Shown here: positions 24,406 through 38,700 of the stretch, one piece after another | Position numbering within the stretch: the first letter of the stretch is position 1 | Layout: each line of letters starts with the position of its first letter | Made by a program: the position numbers and the translations under genes | Source of the DNA: Gymnorhina tibicen | Lineage: Eukaryota > Chordata > Aves > Passeriformes > Artamidae | Assembly (NCBI GenBank): GCA_013399875.1 | Contig: VXAZ01004548.1 | Location: 298,955 to 362,954, forward strand | Reading direction: 5' to 3' | DNA length: 64,000 nucleotides | Notes under the pieces: generated by a model | What the model was told of the DNA's origin: nothing | The model's input: the letters and a program-made list of their open reading frames with translations, nothing else | Databases searched by the model: none

Positions 24406-27400
24406 ATAAATAGAATGTACTTAAAAAGGAAATTTATTTGTTATGGTTTCTACAAAGGTTTTAAGGTTTTAGAGTACCAAATTTTACTGTACCAAACAGT
24501 CTGATACTGGATTAGTACTCTGCAGTAATTTATTGCTACAAACCTTCATGACACTGAGACTCATTAACTCCCACTGACATTGGTGAGAAATGAAACTGCT
24601 CAGATCCGTACAGAATTTTGATCCAATTTCAAGTATCTAAAAAGGAAAAAGCATTGAGAGCCTGTCGTTTACCACATGAGGCTTGCTAAATGAAAAGTGA
24701 GATGATTTCTTAGGTCATCTAATATGCTTATGTATGTTGTATCTTGATGATCATTTTGTGTGCCTGCAAATCTTTTTCAGACTTTCCATTTTCTTGGGTA
24801 GGTTTCCTTTCTTATTCTGCTGTGCAAATACCAAGACCCTGGCTCATTATAATGCCTCGTAAACAGCTCTCCTGAGCAGCATACCTTATTTTGTACAGTT
24901 TATTTATGACCATCTCCCTGGTGATGTCCATACTTCTGGACGATGTTTTCTTCAACACCTGAATTGTCTTCTTGACTCCATCTCTAAAAGATAATACACC
25001 ATCTGTGTGATGCTTTATATCGTTATTGTAATTTTAATTGCAGGGACTGTCTGATGACTGGATGGGCAATACCAAAATTTTTTCTACTTGCTTGGAAAAT
25101 ATTATAATTCTGCTAAGATTTTCCCAGCTTATAAATAAGATGTCATTGTCAGATCAGAACACTTCCAAGCTGTCGAAATATTTTCTGTGCTACCCCGTTT
25201 AATGACTTTTCTGCATTTTCTTATGATATTCTAATGTCTAAGCGTAAGAAATCCTGCTGTATAATACTTAATAAGCATGCTGTAGGACATTCATGCTTTG
25301 TATAACTGAAACAATTTTCTATTTTATATTTTCTTTGATATGTTAAGCCAATTGATTCAGTGAAATAGCTTTAACAGATACTCCATCTTTGAACTGTCTT
25401 GAGCATACTTAATTTTACTATAATGTATTTCTACTAAGAGTAGACTTATTAATATTAAGAAGGAGTGGGTGTTTGCAGGAATGTGGAATAACTCTCCCGC
25501 AACGCTTAAGAGAGTAGCAGGAGAAAATATCTTCAGCCTACAGCTGTTTCAGATTAAATGTTGGACTTTTTCTGCATTCCAAAACAAAACCATTTTGAAG
25601 TGTGTTTTTTGACAAATGATCCCACAGATTTCCCACCCACAGATGCTTAAACACACAGAGGCAGCTACTGCGTAACTTGGAAAAATACTATGAAATAAAG
25701 TCAAAACTAAAAGCATTACCTGGATTTGAGTGTGAAAATGCCTCCATTTGATAAAGAGATCAAGATGGTACTCGATGTAAAATCTGTACAAAGGTCATGC
25801 ATGGTGCCTTCTCTGACCCATACTCTCTGAAATCTTACATTTGAACAGGTCTGTGTGCATGAGTAAATCTTCATTCCAACAGGACTTTGGTATTATATCA
25901 TCTAGAGTATCTCTGCATTGGAAAATGCCCTGTCTTTTTAAATTTCTTCCTCTATTTCCATTCCCAGGTTGGCTTAGAAAAAGTACAAGGTGTTGCTAAT
26001 GAAAAACATTGTGTAATTGGTGTTGGAAACTAAAATTATTCTATCACTGAAATACATAGAGAAAAAGCTAGAGACAAGAAACCATACTGTTTCTTACACT
26101 GTGAGATTCTATCATGTGATTTACTGCTTGGTAATGCTGTGGCAGCACATGGGTAACTGAAGAGTTATGAATTAGAGTTCATGTCATTGTGTTCTACTTT
26201 AGTTATTTATATGAAAATAAAAATAATTCTTTACTAAATGAAAACAACAACATGCAATAAGAAAAATAAATGCTGTAAAAGAAGCCATTGGTTGGAAGTA
26301 CTTCATGGTGGGAAATACTAAGTGTGTATTCAGATTCAGTGTGTTTGTAGGTTGTGTCCTGTACTCAACATAACACTTTCATCATCTTAAAAATTCTCTT
26401 GACTGTGTGTCAGACATAGAAAATAGTTTCCAAAGTAATTTCCTCTGGATGTAACCACTGCCTTCAACAGAAGCAAAAGTACTTATAGAACACCTGAAAG
26501 TCTTTTAATACCTGATAGGAACAAATCACATCAGAAAATATCTGAAAAATATTATCGCAGGTTTTCTATTTCCACTGCCTACTGAAGCTCGATTTCTAAA
26601 CTGCATTTTTCACTTCTATAGATATCTTTTGAGGGTCACATTTACAATGAATTACAACTTAGTGTGTAAATATGCCACAGAAATAAAGGCTAGGATCACA
26701 CAGAATTTCCGTTTGTGCTCTCCTCTTTCAACTGCGGTTCAGCTCAAGTAGACACATCTTTGTCAAGGCAAAATCTCAACATTTGTGTGCTGCATGCAAC
26801 AGCAACGACAACATGACAACACCCTCCAGTCTTGAACTAACGAGCGAAAAAATCTAAACTGTCCTGCACTATCCTAATCAATTGTTCTTGCTTCCAGCGT
26901 TACCAAATAATTACAATCTCTTATTTCCCTTTTCCATTTTCATGAGGAAACCTGTATAGAAACTTGCTTTGATAGGAATATAAGTGATGAGAATTTATTT
27001 TTCATTTCTCAAATCAACATAAGCCTTCTCAAACTGCTGAACAAACTACTTGTGTTGTATTTAGTATACTGAAGGTGTGATGTATACATCAGGCATGACG
27101 TAATGTATTTGTTGGAGATTAAGTAATTTCTAAATTTATCCATCTAATGTCTGTACTTATAGGTTATATCTGAGTGGCTTTGTTAACTTTTAATGATTTG
27201 ATTAACCAAGAATAATCTATCCTTTTAATCTAGACAGTATACTGAAAATCAACCTGATTACAGATAGATAACCCAGCATACTTTTGCAAGGGCCATGTAT
27301 TCTGCACAGCTTCCCCCTGCCACCCTCCCAACTGTAATCTCACAGTGGTACCCTGTCTCATTATCTTCAATCACATCTGTTGACACTTACATTCCAAAAA

Positions 27401-28039
27401 TAAAAAATACTTCAACAGTGGAGGCAAAGAAGGTTTAGATTATGGATATTACAGCAGGTGCTGGGAAGCCCACTGAGAGAAAACAGTGTCAAACGTCTAC
27501 GACATGAACACACAGCTTGCTGTTGCTTTGAGTAAAGGCAATTTTATGGCAAAGCAAGGGCACAGGGGAACACATTCAAGAACAAATAAGTAGAAGGGAA
27601 ACAGAACACAAAATAACACAAGCAACCCAAAAGTAGGAAAATGGCCAAATGTGCATTTCTACCATCTGGCCAAGAGCAAGGTGCCTGATGCCTTTCTTTA
27701 CACATGGGATATTGGCAAAATGAAAAATGCACATAGTGTTTCATGCAGTAAGTAGAAAATACAGTTCCATTGTTCAGGGCTTTAACATCACAGTAGAAAG
27801 GAAAAGATAAGTGATTCTTATTGCTACCTGCAATCAGTCAGATAGAGGCTGACTTAGTAAAAAAAATTTCTAAGCTTCTTGAAATGCACAAATATGTTGG
27901 TGTTATTTGTGTGTTTCTTATAGACAGCAGGCTGATGAAAAGTACATTGCAAATATAGAAAAAGACCCCCCACAACTTCTAGTGTAAAATAGCTTAAATT
28001 ATGTTTGAAACATCTGCAACCAGGGGATAGATACTGTAC
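24406..28039. other. Unique AT-rich DNA, no gene seen
   Basis: No repeat family or coding exon recognised. The short frames at 25549-25791 and 27544-27744 (minus) have no recognisable domain. Confidence 0.45.
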
Positions 28040-28976
28040 ACATGTACAGAAAGCTCAAAAAGGAGAATCTGGGAAAGAACGGTCAGTCTCACGCCAGAGG
28101 CTTGAGGAGGTCCTCACAGTAGTTATTACATGAAGGCTATTACATGAAGGTCTGGAAAAAGGCAGTAAGTATTTACCAATGGGAAACTGTGCTTGACCAG
28201 CTTGATTGCTTTGTATAATGGAACAATTTGGTAAGGAGATGAGGGAAGAATGAGGGACTTTTGACGTGGTCTCCCAAGGACATCTTTCTTAGATGGATCG
28301 GATGGATGGACTGCAACCTGTATGAAAAACCAGTTAAATGGAATAGTTCAAAGGATGTTGGTTAATGGCAGTTATCAAGAGTGAGTCCCTCCAGACATGC
28401 TACTGGGTGCAATAATATTCAATATCTCTATAAATTATCTTCCTGGCAGCAGTAAATGAACTGTCATCTCATTCACAAGTAAAAGCAACCTGAGGGGAAA
28501 GCTAGATAGGTGGGTAGGAAAAAGTGGAAGACTGGGCCAATACAAACCATTTAATGTTCAACAAAAGGAAATGTAGAAGTCTTGCATCTGGGTCGGACTA
28601 ATCCCTAGTAGTTTGTGGGAGATCTAATCATAGTCTTCCAGGACCTATGCTCTTCATAATGTCCACAGTGACAGGACAAGAAGCAATAGACCAGAAGTTG
28701 CTTGAGGGGAAATGCCTGAAGTGACAGAACCTACATCTTTTAAAACAAACAAAAAAACTAAACCACTAAAACAAAACTAGAGGACAATTAAATGTTGTGA
28801 CAAAATGCCTGGAGAAGTAGTGGAATCTCCCTCACAGGAAAGATTTAAGAATTTACTTGATGAAATTATGGATAACCTCACCAAAGTTCCTGTTTTGAAC
28901 AGAAGGCTAGTTTAGTTGATCTGCAGAGTTCCCTTTCAAATCTGACTTACATGAAATTCTGTGATTCTGTGCTTCT
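28040..28976 (+). mobile_element. Degraded CR1 LINE, RT domain to 3' end, plus strand
   Basis: The order of words follows CR1 ORF2 from mid reverse transcriptase to the tail: 'ggtcagtctcacgccagagg' (28081-28100), 'tggatcggatggatggactg', 'ggttaatggcagttatcaag', 'ttcaatatctctataaatta', then a 3' end with 'cctggagaagtagtggaatc' and an ATTCTGTGATTCTGTG-like terminus near 28970. Where the catalytic F-A-D-D box should be (28472-28483), the frame reads F-T-S-K, so both metal-binding aspartates are gone. An A-rich patch (28738-28790) interrupts the 3' part. It is among the older CR1 copies here and cannot encode a working enzyme. Confidence 0.8.
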
Positions 28977-31900
28977 GGTGAGGCAACAACTTAAATTAGA
29001 GGTACTGAGATAAGCCATCCAATTCTTCATTCTCACATCTCTAAATCTGGCATCAAGAGCCCCCCACAAACTTTCTGTATCATGCACTAACACTGAGATG
29101 TTTCCTTTTCCTCCTCATTCTATAAAACATCAACTACTGAAATTGTGAAATTTTAATTCAAAGTTCATTTTTAACCTATAAAGTCCCAAGTCCTTCCTCT
29201 TGGCAGACTTTTATCAAACATGTATTACATTCCATGCTGTAGATGTCTCTCACTGTGATTATCATTATGCATCACCAACAGAGAAGAAACCTAGGACATT
29301 TGGTGCTGAACTTTTTTTTTTTTTAACTGAAAATTTCTTTACTTAAATTTAGCAGCATCTTGAAATTATTGTCTCAAGAAGCTTGAATCCTCTCTAGGCC
29401 AGTTTCTAGCTAAAGATGTTTTGTTACACTCACTGAGCAGCATATCATGCTCAGACTTTATTTAAATATGTATTACTTATTTTATTCTGAAACAGTTCTT
29501 TCAGTCTTATGTATACAATATTAACTACTGATTTTTTTTTTAGGTGAGGGTTTTGTTTGTTTTTTGTTGTTGTTGCGGTTAGTTGGATGTGAGTTTTTTG
29601 GGATTTTTTTCTTTTTTGAGGGGGGCTGGGGAGGATTAATTTTTATTTTATTTTTCAGAGAAAGTTTACATTTCAAAGTACACATTTCAGAATTCAGACA
29701 AACTGATTTTATATAATAACTGTGGGCAGCAATATGTTTCATCTTTATTTACAACCTCAGTTTCATAGCAACTAATATAATTCAAAGGAGAAATACTGTA
29801 AGAATACTAAAAACAGATTAAAAAGAAGAGCAAAACTAAAGATATAAATGAAATAAACTACTATGAGATACTCTAAAGGCTTTATCATCGCTTCTGGATA
29901 TGTCAGTGTTACTATGGGAACTTCAGCTTTTGCTTTTGACATGATTCAACTGTATCAAGTGCTGACTGAAAAATGAAAAGATCAACAGCAAAAAAAGAAA
30001 TTTGGATTCTTTTTTCTTTAAAACGTAAAAATTCCTTTTCATTTTATGTCATCCAGCAGATTGAAAAAAGAATGTGGAGAAACTAGAGAAAGAATTAGAA
30101 ATTCTGTCTCTCATGTCACATAGAAGTCATTGTCAAAGAAAACAAGTCATAGAGTTTATGTAAACTTAATTTAACAGTTAAAAGATTTTAAATTTTCCAG
30201 TGGGTGTATTTTTAACAAGGATCCATTAACCACATAAAATAAAGTCCACAGAATCTTCACCTAAAGTTGAAAATCTTCATCATTTTTTGGAAATAGCTTG
30301 CATGGAAGCAAGGTCAAAATTCGAACTCTACCTTTCAGCAGTAGTGCAAATCAGAATATTATGTTCCCTAACCCAGCTTCTGGATACTTTATCTATGGGA
30401 AGACACCGTTGTATTTGCAGCACTACATATTATATCTGAGAATTTTTGAAGATGGGGTCTGTGTACCATGCAAGCTGCACTTACTGTGCCTCACAGTCAC
30501 AGCTATTTCCACTCTTATTCCCCTTATGGATAGTCCTTTCTCTAGTCTGTGCAGTGACAGGAACCAAATATGCCTACTATGGATAGACTTTTGACTGATT
30601 ATGATAAGATTTGTCAGACTGTGTGTAGTAGCTGCTAGGAGAAAAGGCTATTTCCTCAACAGTAGATGACTACTACATCTGCACATCATCGCAGCTGCAG
30701 AAAGCTGGTGTTCTGATCAGGGTAAAATGAGTTAGTATATTGCTTGAATAGCTTTTTTTAAGGAAAGATAAGGTGGAATTCAGAGGTTCATCAGAAAGTC
30801 AACACTGTGTTGATATCTAAATGAGATTAAGGAGGTTTTATTCAAGAAATAGTCAATTTGCCTGTGTAAATGTAGGTACAAAACAGACCTACTTCTTTCA
30901 ACTTTGACCGAGTTCTGATTTATGTACCAAAGCTAACATTTCACTACTCACAGACTTACTAAAGTACCTACTATTTCTCATCCCATCCTTTTATTAGGAA
31001 AATGAGCAGTGGAAGCATAGAAATGTACATATGAAGACAGAGCATCAGAATCTCCATACTCTTATGATGAAATTGATGCTGATGACATACAGGTGAATCT
31101 TCCTTTTAATTTAGTTGAAAAGCTTGATCTAATGTTTATTTCCTGTATGTTGTGATAGACTGCAAAAATGATTAAGAAACTCAATTGAGCCAAACTGACA
31201 AACACCTCATCAAATTAATGACTTATTTTCCTTAGTACTGTCCCAAATATTTCCCAGCTAGATGTAGATCTAAAATGTACAAGGGAGTCTGAATCTGTCT
31301 GCAACCCTGTCAAGCAATTAAATTATACTTTACTACTTATAGAGTTGTTTCTTATTAATTCTTATGCAACTCCCTTGAAAATGTTATTTTTGAGTCTTAT
31401 TTCTCTAGAGCTACTGCCAGTGCCATCTGCTGTGGCCAGATCAGAGGATGAAACATACTAACGTCAGTGTCTCTTTTGTCATTTCTCAAGAGACCAAGAC
31501 TCTCTTCTCACTCAGATTTCACAGCCCATATCCTTCTAGAGTTTATCTAGTATCTGACCCTTCCATGTCAGTAACATAGTTTTCCACATCACTGGACTGA
31601 CATACACTCTGTAATGAATTGACTATGGTTATGAGCTTGGTTAAACAATAGAAACAACACAAACCTTTAGTAAGCAATTGCTGCTGCAGAGTAACATACA
31701 GTACTTTCTACCTGAAACAGAGAGAAAATTTTCTGACTGATTGGAAAAGCTCTGAGAGGAAAATCTGAAGGCTTGTCACATCTGCACATATTCATCCTTA
31801 ATTGTTCATGTACAGTTTAACATCTACATGTATCTTCCAGCACCTCAGTGAGCAGAGCTAGAGTAAATTGGTTAACTCATTTCCTTTTTAAGTAGAATAA

Positions 31901-33726
31901 CACACTTGAGATTTTTGCAAAAGGAAATAGTGCCGTTTATGTAAGACTTCTTATCTTAGAAAACTAAATGTATTCTCCAAATTCTTTCATACAATAAAAT
32001 TGCTGCCTATGTGATTGTCCTTTTGTGAAAAATTGAGTTTCACATTTGCTACTCTAGGAATCTTGCTGATAAGGTGGTGGCTGTGCTTAAAACCTTTCTG
32101 TGCTGTGTTTATATTATAAAACTGCCTTTTCATGGTACTTATAGAAATTTAGAGTTCCAACCTCAAATCAGTAGAAAAGCATCTTTTCCTGTCAAAAAGT
32201 TTTGACTGGGGCATGTTTCACAGTCTACAATGCCTTATCACTCTCTGAACTCACAGAAAATGCTAAGGAGTTTCTCATGTATAGGCAATTGTGAAGTAGA
32301 AATGGAATGTTTTCTCAAGGAGTGTCTAGGAAAAGACACTTATAGCTAAAGCACAGCTTTTGAAAAGGTTGTTTACAGAAAAACAGAGGATGTCTTTTGT
32401 TGCAAATGTTCTCTAAACATGAATAATATAATTTACAGGATTGCAACTACAGGATTCCATTAAATTTTCCAATTAATTAAAAACCCAAAATAACATTTAA
32501 AGGTATTTTTCCTTAAGGTTTATTCACTATTGCATCTTCTTTCATTTTTTTCTTTAAAGAAATTTAATTTATGCTTCTGTTTTTCTTTCTCAAGTTTATT
32601 TCAGACAATTCATAAACTCTGTACAGCACAAAAATATGGTGCAATCAGTATACAGCATCTGCTGATACCAGTCCCCCTTTGGATCTTTACAATAATCAAA
32701 TATTTGCTACAGTGCCACTGGCATATCCCTTATGGTGGGTTTTGAATGGATATGGCAAGGTTTGATTGCATAAAGACATGGATTTTATATAGGCATTATA
32801 TCACCTGGACACTACCCTGCATTTAAAGAATCTCCACAGATTCAATTAAATCTACTTTATGAGATGCAAAGGGATAATCTAAGGAAGAATATATGATACA
32901 TAGTCAGCTGAGTATTGGTATGTCTTGACTTCAGAAGTAATCCTATCAAACTGAGCAGATTTGCCATGTCTGTCCATGTATAGGGCTGGTGCTCTTAAAA
33001 AGCTACTAGGAAAGTATTCCTTATGTTTTATCACAGTCAAAAAGAATAATCTTCTTGTCCGGGATAATTGAGATAAATCATAACAAGAGATTCTGATGTT
33101 TGAATAAAATTTTGACACTCTAATTATAGATAATCATAAAGCAAGGAGCTATCTATGTAAGGAACTTTCACTGCATCTAGTATTAGTCACTTCTTTTTTT
33201 TCTCCCAGTGCAAGAACCTGCTTTAATTCACACAAATCCACAGCACTGTGGGCATTCTTAGCAAGGAGGATTGAAGTAGATTTCCTTGTTTTCGCAGACC
33301 ATACTTAGACTATGTATTTGAAGTTCTTTAATGAAGGGAGTTAATAAGGTTAGTAGAAAAAGAGACAATGAGAGCATTTTCTGGTGAATCATCCAGAGAC
33401 AGAGGCTAATACAGGTGCTCTAAATTTCTCTCTGGAAAAGATTGGTTTTCTCTGTTGAATAGGTAAGAAAGCAAGGAGTGCCCTCTAGAAGGCACCCTGT
33501 GCCACTGCTGCTGAGTAGAGTTAGGCATGGTGACTGTGGACCAAACACTCATTTAGAAAATCACACTCTTCCTCACGAGATAAAGACAATTTTAATGGAA
33601 AATAAAATCATAGATTTCACTGAAGTATTGGGGTTGGAATAGGAGTCAGTAAATCTTGGTTATATACACCAAAAACTTATTGCATTCTGACAAACCAAAG
33701 CAATTTCAATATAAATATATCAAAAG
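28977..33726. other. Unique AT-rich DNA with T/G-rich low-complexity tract
   Basis: No gene recognised. A T/G-rich tract lies at 29531-29660 and a 14-base T run at 29311-29324. A 98-codon plus frame (30298-30594) and a 79-codon minus frame (32879-33118) have no recognisable domain. Confidence 0.45.
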
Positions 33727-33772
33727 GCAGGGAGCAGGGAGAGGCAGCGCTGATCTTCTGCAGAGCGTAAGG
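33727..33772 (+). mobile_element. Possible short CR1 fragment
   Basis: 'gcagggagcagggagaggca' followed by 'gcgctgatcttctgc' resembles a segment upstream of the 3' UTR in one CR1 group. At about 45 bases the match may be chance. Confidence 0.25.
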
Positions 33773-35349
33773 AAAGCTAGGGATAAAAATGTGAGAAACC
33801 AAGACAGTAGGCAACATAGACAGGGACCCACTTAAAGAATTGACCCTGGTACTAAAATATTTAAAAAAAAAAAACCTAAAAGAAAAAAAATTTAAAAAAT
33901 GCTGTAGAGTAAAATACTTGTGTATTTTGAAGTAAAGAAAATCAATTACAGGGATGTGTTGCTAGCCCATATAGGTTTGGTCCTGATTCTTCATTCAAGT
34001 AATGTGCATGACTGAAAATAAATGATGCAAACAAGCTCTACCCTGCTATTACAAAAAGGACGTATCTTTTGATGTTGCTTTTGTTGAAGGTTTTAGTCAA
34101 AAAAATTCCTGTAGGAATAATGTATATGTAAGTTATCTAATAATTTTAGTGTTTATGACAGAAAGCTGTCATACAAGCAGCATTTTCAGTGTACACTTTC
34201 TTTGAAAATACTTAGTTATCATGATGAAAAAAATATTCAGTGTTCAAAAAACAGAATGTGCATACATCTAGGGTTTTGTATTTGGGTCAAGCATTTTATG
34301 TTTATTGGCTTAGAAAATCCCAAATTTACTGCAGATTCATTTTTCACTTTTCTCCTTTTGAAGGGAACTCTGATGTTAGCTTAAATTGCTGTAGCTAGGA
34401 AGCAGAGATACAATCTGAAATAATGGTGCCAATATTCAGAAGACAGTTCATGTCACTGGCTTTTGCAATAATCATATTGTTTGATGATCTAATGGATCAA
34501 TTTCAAGTATAAAATACCAAGGAGCAGTAATCAAATTTTCTAGCTTTAGAACTGCTGGCTTTTGATTAAAAAAAATAATAAAATTATGGCCTATGTAATA
34601 AGTAGTTTAGCCCTTGCCAAAGTTTTCCTCCTTACATTTGATCAAGGAAAAAAATTAAAAGACAAACAATTTAGAATTAGTGACATATGATGTCAATAAG
34701 TTGTAGATTATCATTCAAGTTATTCTCTCCATATGCCACTGCAGCCTTCTTAATTTTACTGGCATTAGAATGGTGAAGGTGAAGGCATGGAAGAAATGAT
34801 GGACAATGGTAAGTAGTGAAGGAAAGGGAGTTCAACTTGCCAAAATCTATGATGATATATGGCTTTAAGAACTATAGGGTACTGTTCAGAGTAACTGATT
34901 AATGTCATCCCTTCCAGATATTTCACAAAAATCATAAAATAAAAACATACTTTTGATGACTTTCTGTAAATCCACTGATAATGTAGAAATCCTAGACAAA
35001 TAAGGACCAGAGGTAGGATTAATCTGAGCAGACATCTTAAATCTATATCTATGTGTGTCATTCTATGTTCTCTTTGCAGCCAGTGGAAAGGTCATGTCTC
35101 AGCATATTTTTCTCAGCAAAAAAAGAAACTTTTTCTAATAAAAAGCTGCAAAATTGAAAACAAAATATATTTGTTTTTTGCATTGGCTACAGAGGAAGTC
35201 AAAAGTGGTTATCTTAGACATGAAATCACTGTAGATGTCTAAAGAGGGATGGAATCTAAGTACCTTCAACATGTAGGAATCCATTTCTGATTTTGTATTA
35301 CTTTGACTATGTGTTGCCTTTCCCTGGGCTTAGAATTAAAAGCCAAACA
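33773..35349. other. Unique AT-rich DNA, no gene seen
   Basis: Contains A-rich runs near 33861-33898 and only short frames without recognisable domains. Confidence 0.45.
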
Positions 35350-35750
35350 TGGTTAGAGGGGAAGAAAGAGTTTTACCTCTGTATTTATTCAAGGATCCCC
35401 TGGTACACCACATCCAGGTAGAAAGCACCCCCGAATGCACACCGAAAATGCACACCCAAAAGTGCCCACCAGGATGCCCACCCCAAGAACGCACCAGGGT
35501 GCACCCCCCCGAACAATGCACTGCACTGCTCAGTGCATGCACGCCCACCCCCACACACACACACACGTGCAAGATGCACAAAATGCACAAATGCACACAA
35601 AAGCACAAATGCACACACCCCGATGATTTGCGTATACAATTACAGACCTTGCAAATTAGCATATCTGTCAAAGATTCCCCAATGAGAGGCTCAAGAGAAG
35701 CCCCTGTCCTGAGGAACCTTCCTCCTGGATGGGCCNTATGTGCATGCACA
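35350..35750 (-). mobile_element. ERV LTR with internal CA-rich minisatellite, minus sense
   Basis: On the minus strand the element starts TGTGCATGCACAT near 35750 and ends '...ctctaacca' near 35350. A polyadenylation signal AATAAA (35384-35389, minus) lies in 'ccttgaataaatacagagg' near the 3' end, as expected of an LTR. Its middle (35428-35620) is a degenerate array of 'gcacac/gcacaaat' words. No target duplication could be matched at these ends, so the boundaries are approximate. The long frames here (135 codons plus, 137 codons minus) come from the array and are not proteins. The only ambiguous base in the window (35736) lies inside it. Confidence 0.65.
35428..35620. repeat. Degenerate CA-rich minisatellite inside LTR
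   Basis: Repeated words such as 'aatgcacac', 'gcacaaaatgcacaaatgca' and a (CA)n core near 35552-35564. It likely expanded within the LTR U3. Confidence 0.75.
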
Positions 35751-38700
35751 TCTTAATTTTGTTATGAAACAATAGCTGACAAAATTTCTTACTTCAAACT
35801 GCCTACCCGGTTCACATTAAAAATTTTGTTTTAAATTATATTTAAAAATTTCTACTAAAATCTTCCACATAAATGATTAGTCATAATTCCTCATGTCTTC
35901 CTCTCTTGCTTCTTTCAACCCCAAATTATAAAACTACTATTTTCTTGAATTTTTGGGGGTTTCTAAGAAACGTGAAATTTTTAAAGAGACCTTTGTCTTT
36001 CAGTTATGTTGATCTATGGAATTAAGTATAATAATGACTCTCATTGCTTTGACTTCAGAACTTACAAGTTGCTGTAGGCACTTGCATTTCTGTAATATAA
36101 AGTTATCTTCACTGAGGAGATGGACAGACAAAAGCATAGGAATAAAAGGCAAGTGGCACACAATTTTAGGTTTTTTTCTTATTTAGTCAGGCATGATTTA
36201 AAGTCTTTTAAACTTTCTTTTGCTACAAAACAATAAAAACCCCCTAGTACACGCAACTTATACAAATACATATTAAAAAGAAACTAATGGTGGCTTGCTT
36301 CAAGAAATGAAGCACAGATGAGAATAGACTTTACCGTCACTGTACACCCTTAACACAGTTTTTCTTCCGGAATTTTTTTAAGGAAGAGAAGTCATTAACC
36401 ACGTTAGTATTCTGTATTGCTCTGTCAGAGGGCAGATGTTAATCTGCATGCTTCATTGCATTTTGAACAATGTGACCCATGCAATTGCTTTTCATGGTGT
36501 GGAAATGCTTGCTATGTAGAAATATAAACACATAGCATTTCCCAAAATTTTACAGTAACATTCTTCTTCATAAGTAGCTATATTTTCAACTTATTTTTCC
36601 TCCATTCCTTCACTGCTCCATTTTCTATACACAACTACATCTATTTCACTAAATTCAGCCTAGGATCTTATGTCTAGGTCTTAAAATTATTCCTACGTCT
36701 TTTCTTACTCAAAAGTGAAAAAGTTTTGATTTGTGTTATCCTCCATTAGATCAGGTTAATATTTATATTTTTTCTTAGTAAGCATAGAGAACTACAATAA
36801 CCCCACTGTAAAGGGGAGTTATAAAATATGTCAGATAAATACTTAGAGCCCAGAAGTGTCTTTTTCCCCCCTCTGACTAGCAAGAGTATATATATGAAGT
36901 AGATATGTAGATGCATGTAAATTTGGATGTGCAATGTCCTGGTTTTAAGTCTTTCCCTATTACTTGACAAGGGGAAGAAGCAAGCAAGAGATAAAAAAAA
37001 GGAAATATTAAATACATAGTGGGATATATAGAAAGCCTACTGCCCTTCTCAGTCATCTGAAATGAAGAATGAGCTCAAAACCATGAACGAGATCAGTGTT
37101 CAGTTATGCTCTGAGAACACACAAAAGACAGAAATAAGGTTTATTTCCTCACAGGTAAGCCTTACCTTTACAATAAAATCTTCAGCCTATAATACTCCAT
37201 CAAAATGTAAACTCCCTCGCAAAGCAAGAGCTAGGTACTAATCTGCTAAAGCAACGCAGCATGAACTGTACTTCAAGTACAACAGTGCCACTTATTTTCC
37301 TGCAGAATATCAAAAACACTCAGAAAACCATCTCTGCAGGGAACTGCTATTTCATTTTTCTGCGAGCTGACAACGTGTATTCAGACAAGATACCCTCTTA
37401 TAAGTAATGTGGGAATTTGATGAATACGTGAATACAAAAGGAGTAACAGGCTGATTTGCACATGCTCAGCTAAGTTATGAAAATACCTACTACATGAACA
37501 ATACATACTATGTGAACAGTATTTGACTTATACAGGAGGCTTCATGTATTTCTGAATTAGAATGGAGTAAAGATAAGGATTTTATAAGGCTCATCAGTAC
37601 ATTTCTAGAGTACAAAGACTCTTGAATTTTTGTACAATATCTCCCTCTGGCAAAAATGCAAGTACTGAAGATTGTAATTAGGACAAGGACCTAAAAGATG
37701 AGACAGAATGCTGAGTAAAGCATTGGGTTTCCATTCCAGAGACAAAATGAAAGTAAAATATGTACCCAGTTCTCAGACACAGGAAGTGATTTTTTTTTTC
37801 ATAACATGGATGACAATAAGAAAATAGACGTATTTCAAGAATGACCAACTTTCTGAGTTCACTGACAAAACTAGGATTTTCTAGCTGTTGGCCCTAGTAG
37901 GAAATGTGATCACTAATAATCAGTTTTCAATTTCTATATTATTCAGTTCAATTATGCAATGCCTGTTACAAAAGAACATTTATAAAGACATTTAAACATT
38001 TTTTTGTCTATATTTTTCATTTTCAGTGCTAAACAAATTGATGTGATGCATTCTTAAAGGACATTTTGATATTTTAGATACTAAAACCTCCTTACATTTC
38101 ACATAAAACACCTATACAAGTGTTAGAATTAAAAAAAAAAACAAACAGAAGTTTTAAACATTGAACCTGAATCCACTTGGATAGAATTTTTAATTGATAC
38201 AGTGAAAAAAGAAAATTAAATCAACGATGTGAAAAGACAGTGTCAAAGTCCTAGACATTTCATGTCGAAATGTTCTAAAAACAGAATTGGAAAAGAATGG
38301 TGCAGATACCCAAGACTGGACAGGAAATCAGGGCAGATGCTTTTATGGAAGTATCAACATTTTTCCAGAGCTGAAGTTAACAAGCTTGATTTTACAGCAG
38401 AGAAGATAATCAATAAATAACTGGGGTTACAAAAGAAGTTCAGGACACGGAACAATGGATCTTTAGTCTAGAGAAGGGGTAGCCAAGGGAAAAAAAAAAA
38501 AAAAAGCCTTTTCATTAGACCTAGATTTCAAAGCTGTCATGGACAATAGCATGCGAACGACCTGCAGTTTAATGTCATGAAGTGCTGGGCTCTAGCCATG
38601 TAGAAATTCTTTCCCCAGCATTCTGTATGAGGATTTGATTATTATTTCTTGGGGAACACCGTGAGCGGCAAATAGTGTGAGAATTCACTGGCGCTTACCT

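Noticed and set aside
35336..35756. Long open frames on both strands (135 codons plus, 137 codons minus)
   Set aside because: Both arise from a CA-rich minisatellite inside an LTR and have low-complexity His/Thr/Pro or Cys/Val composition. They also contain the ambiguous base.
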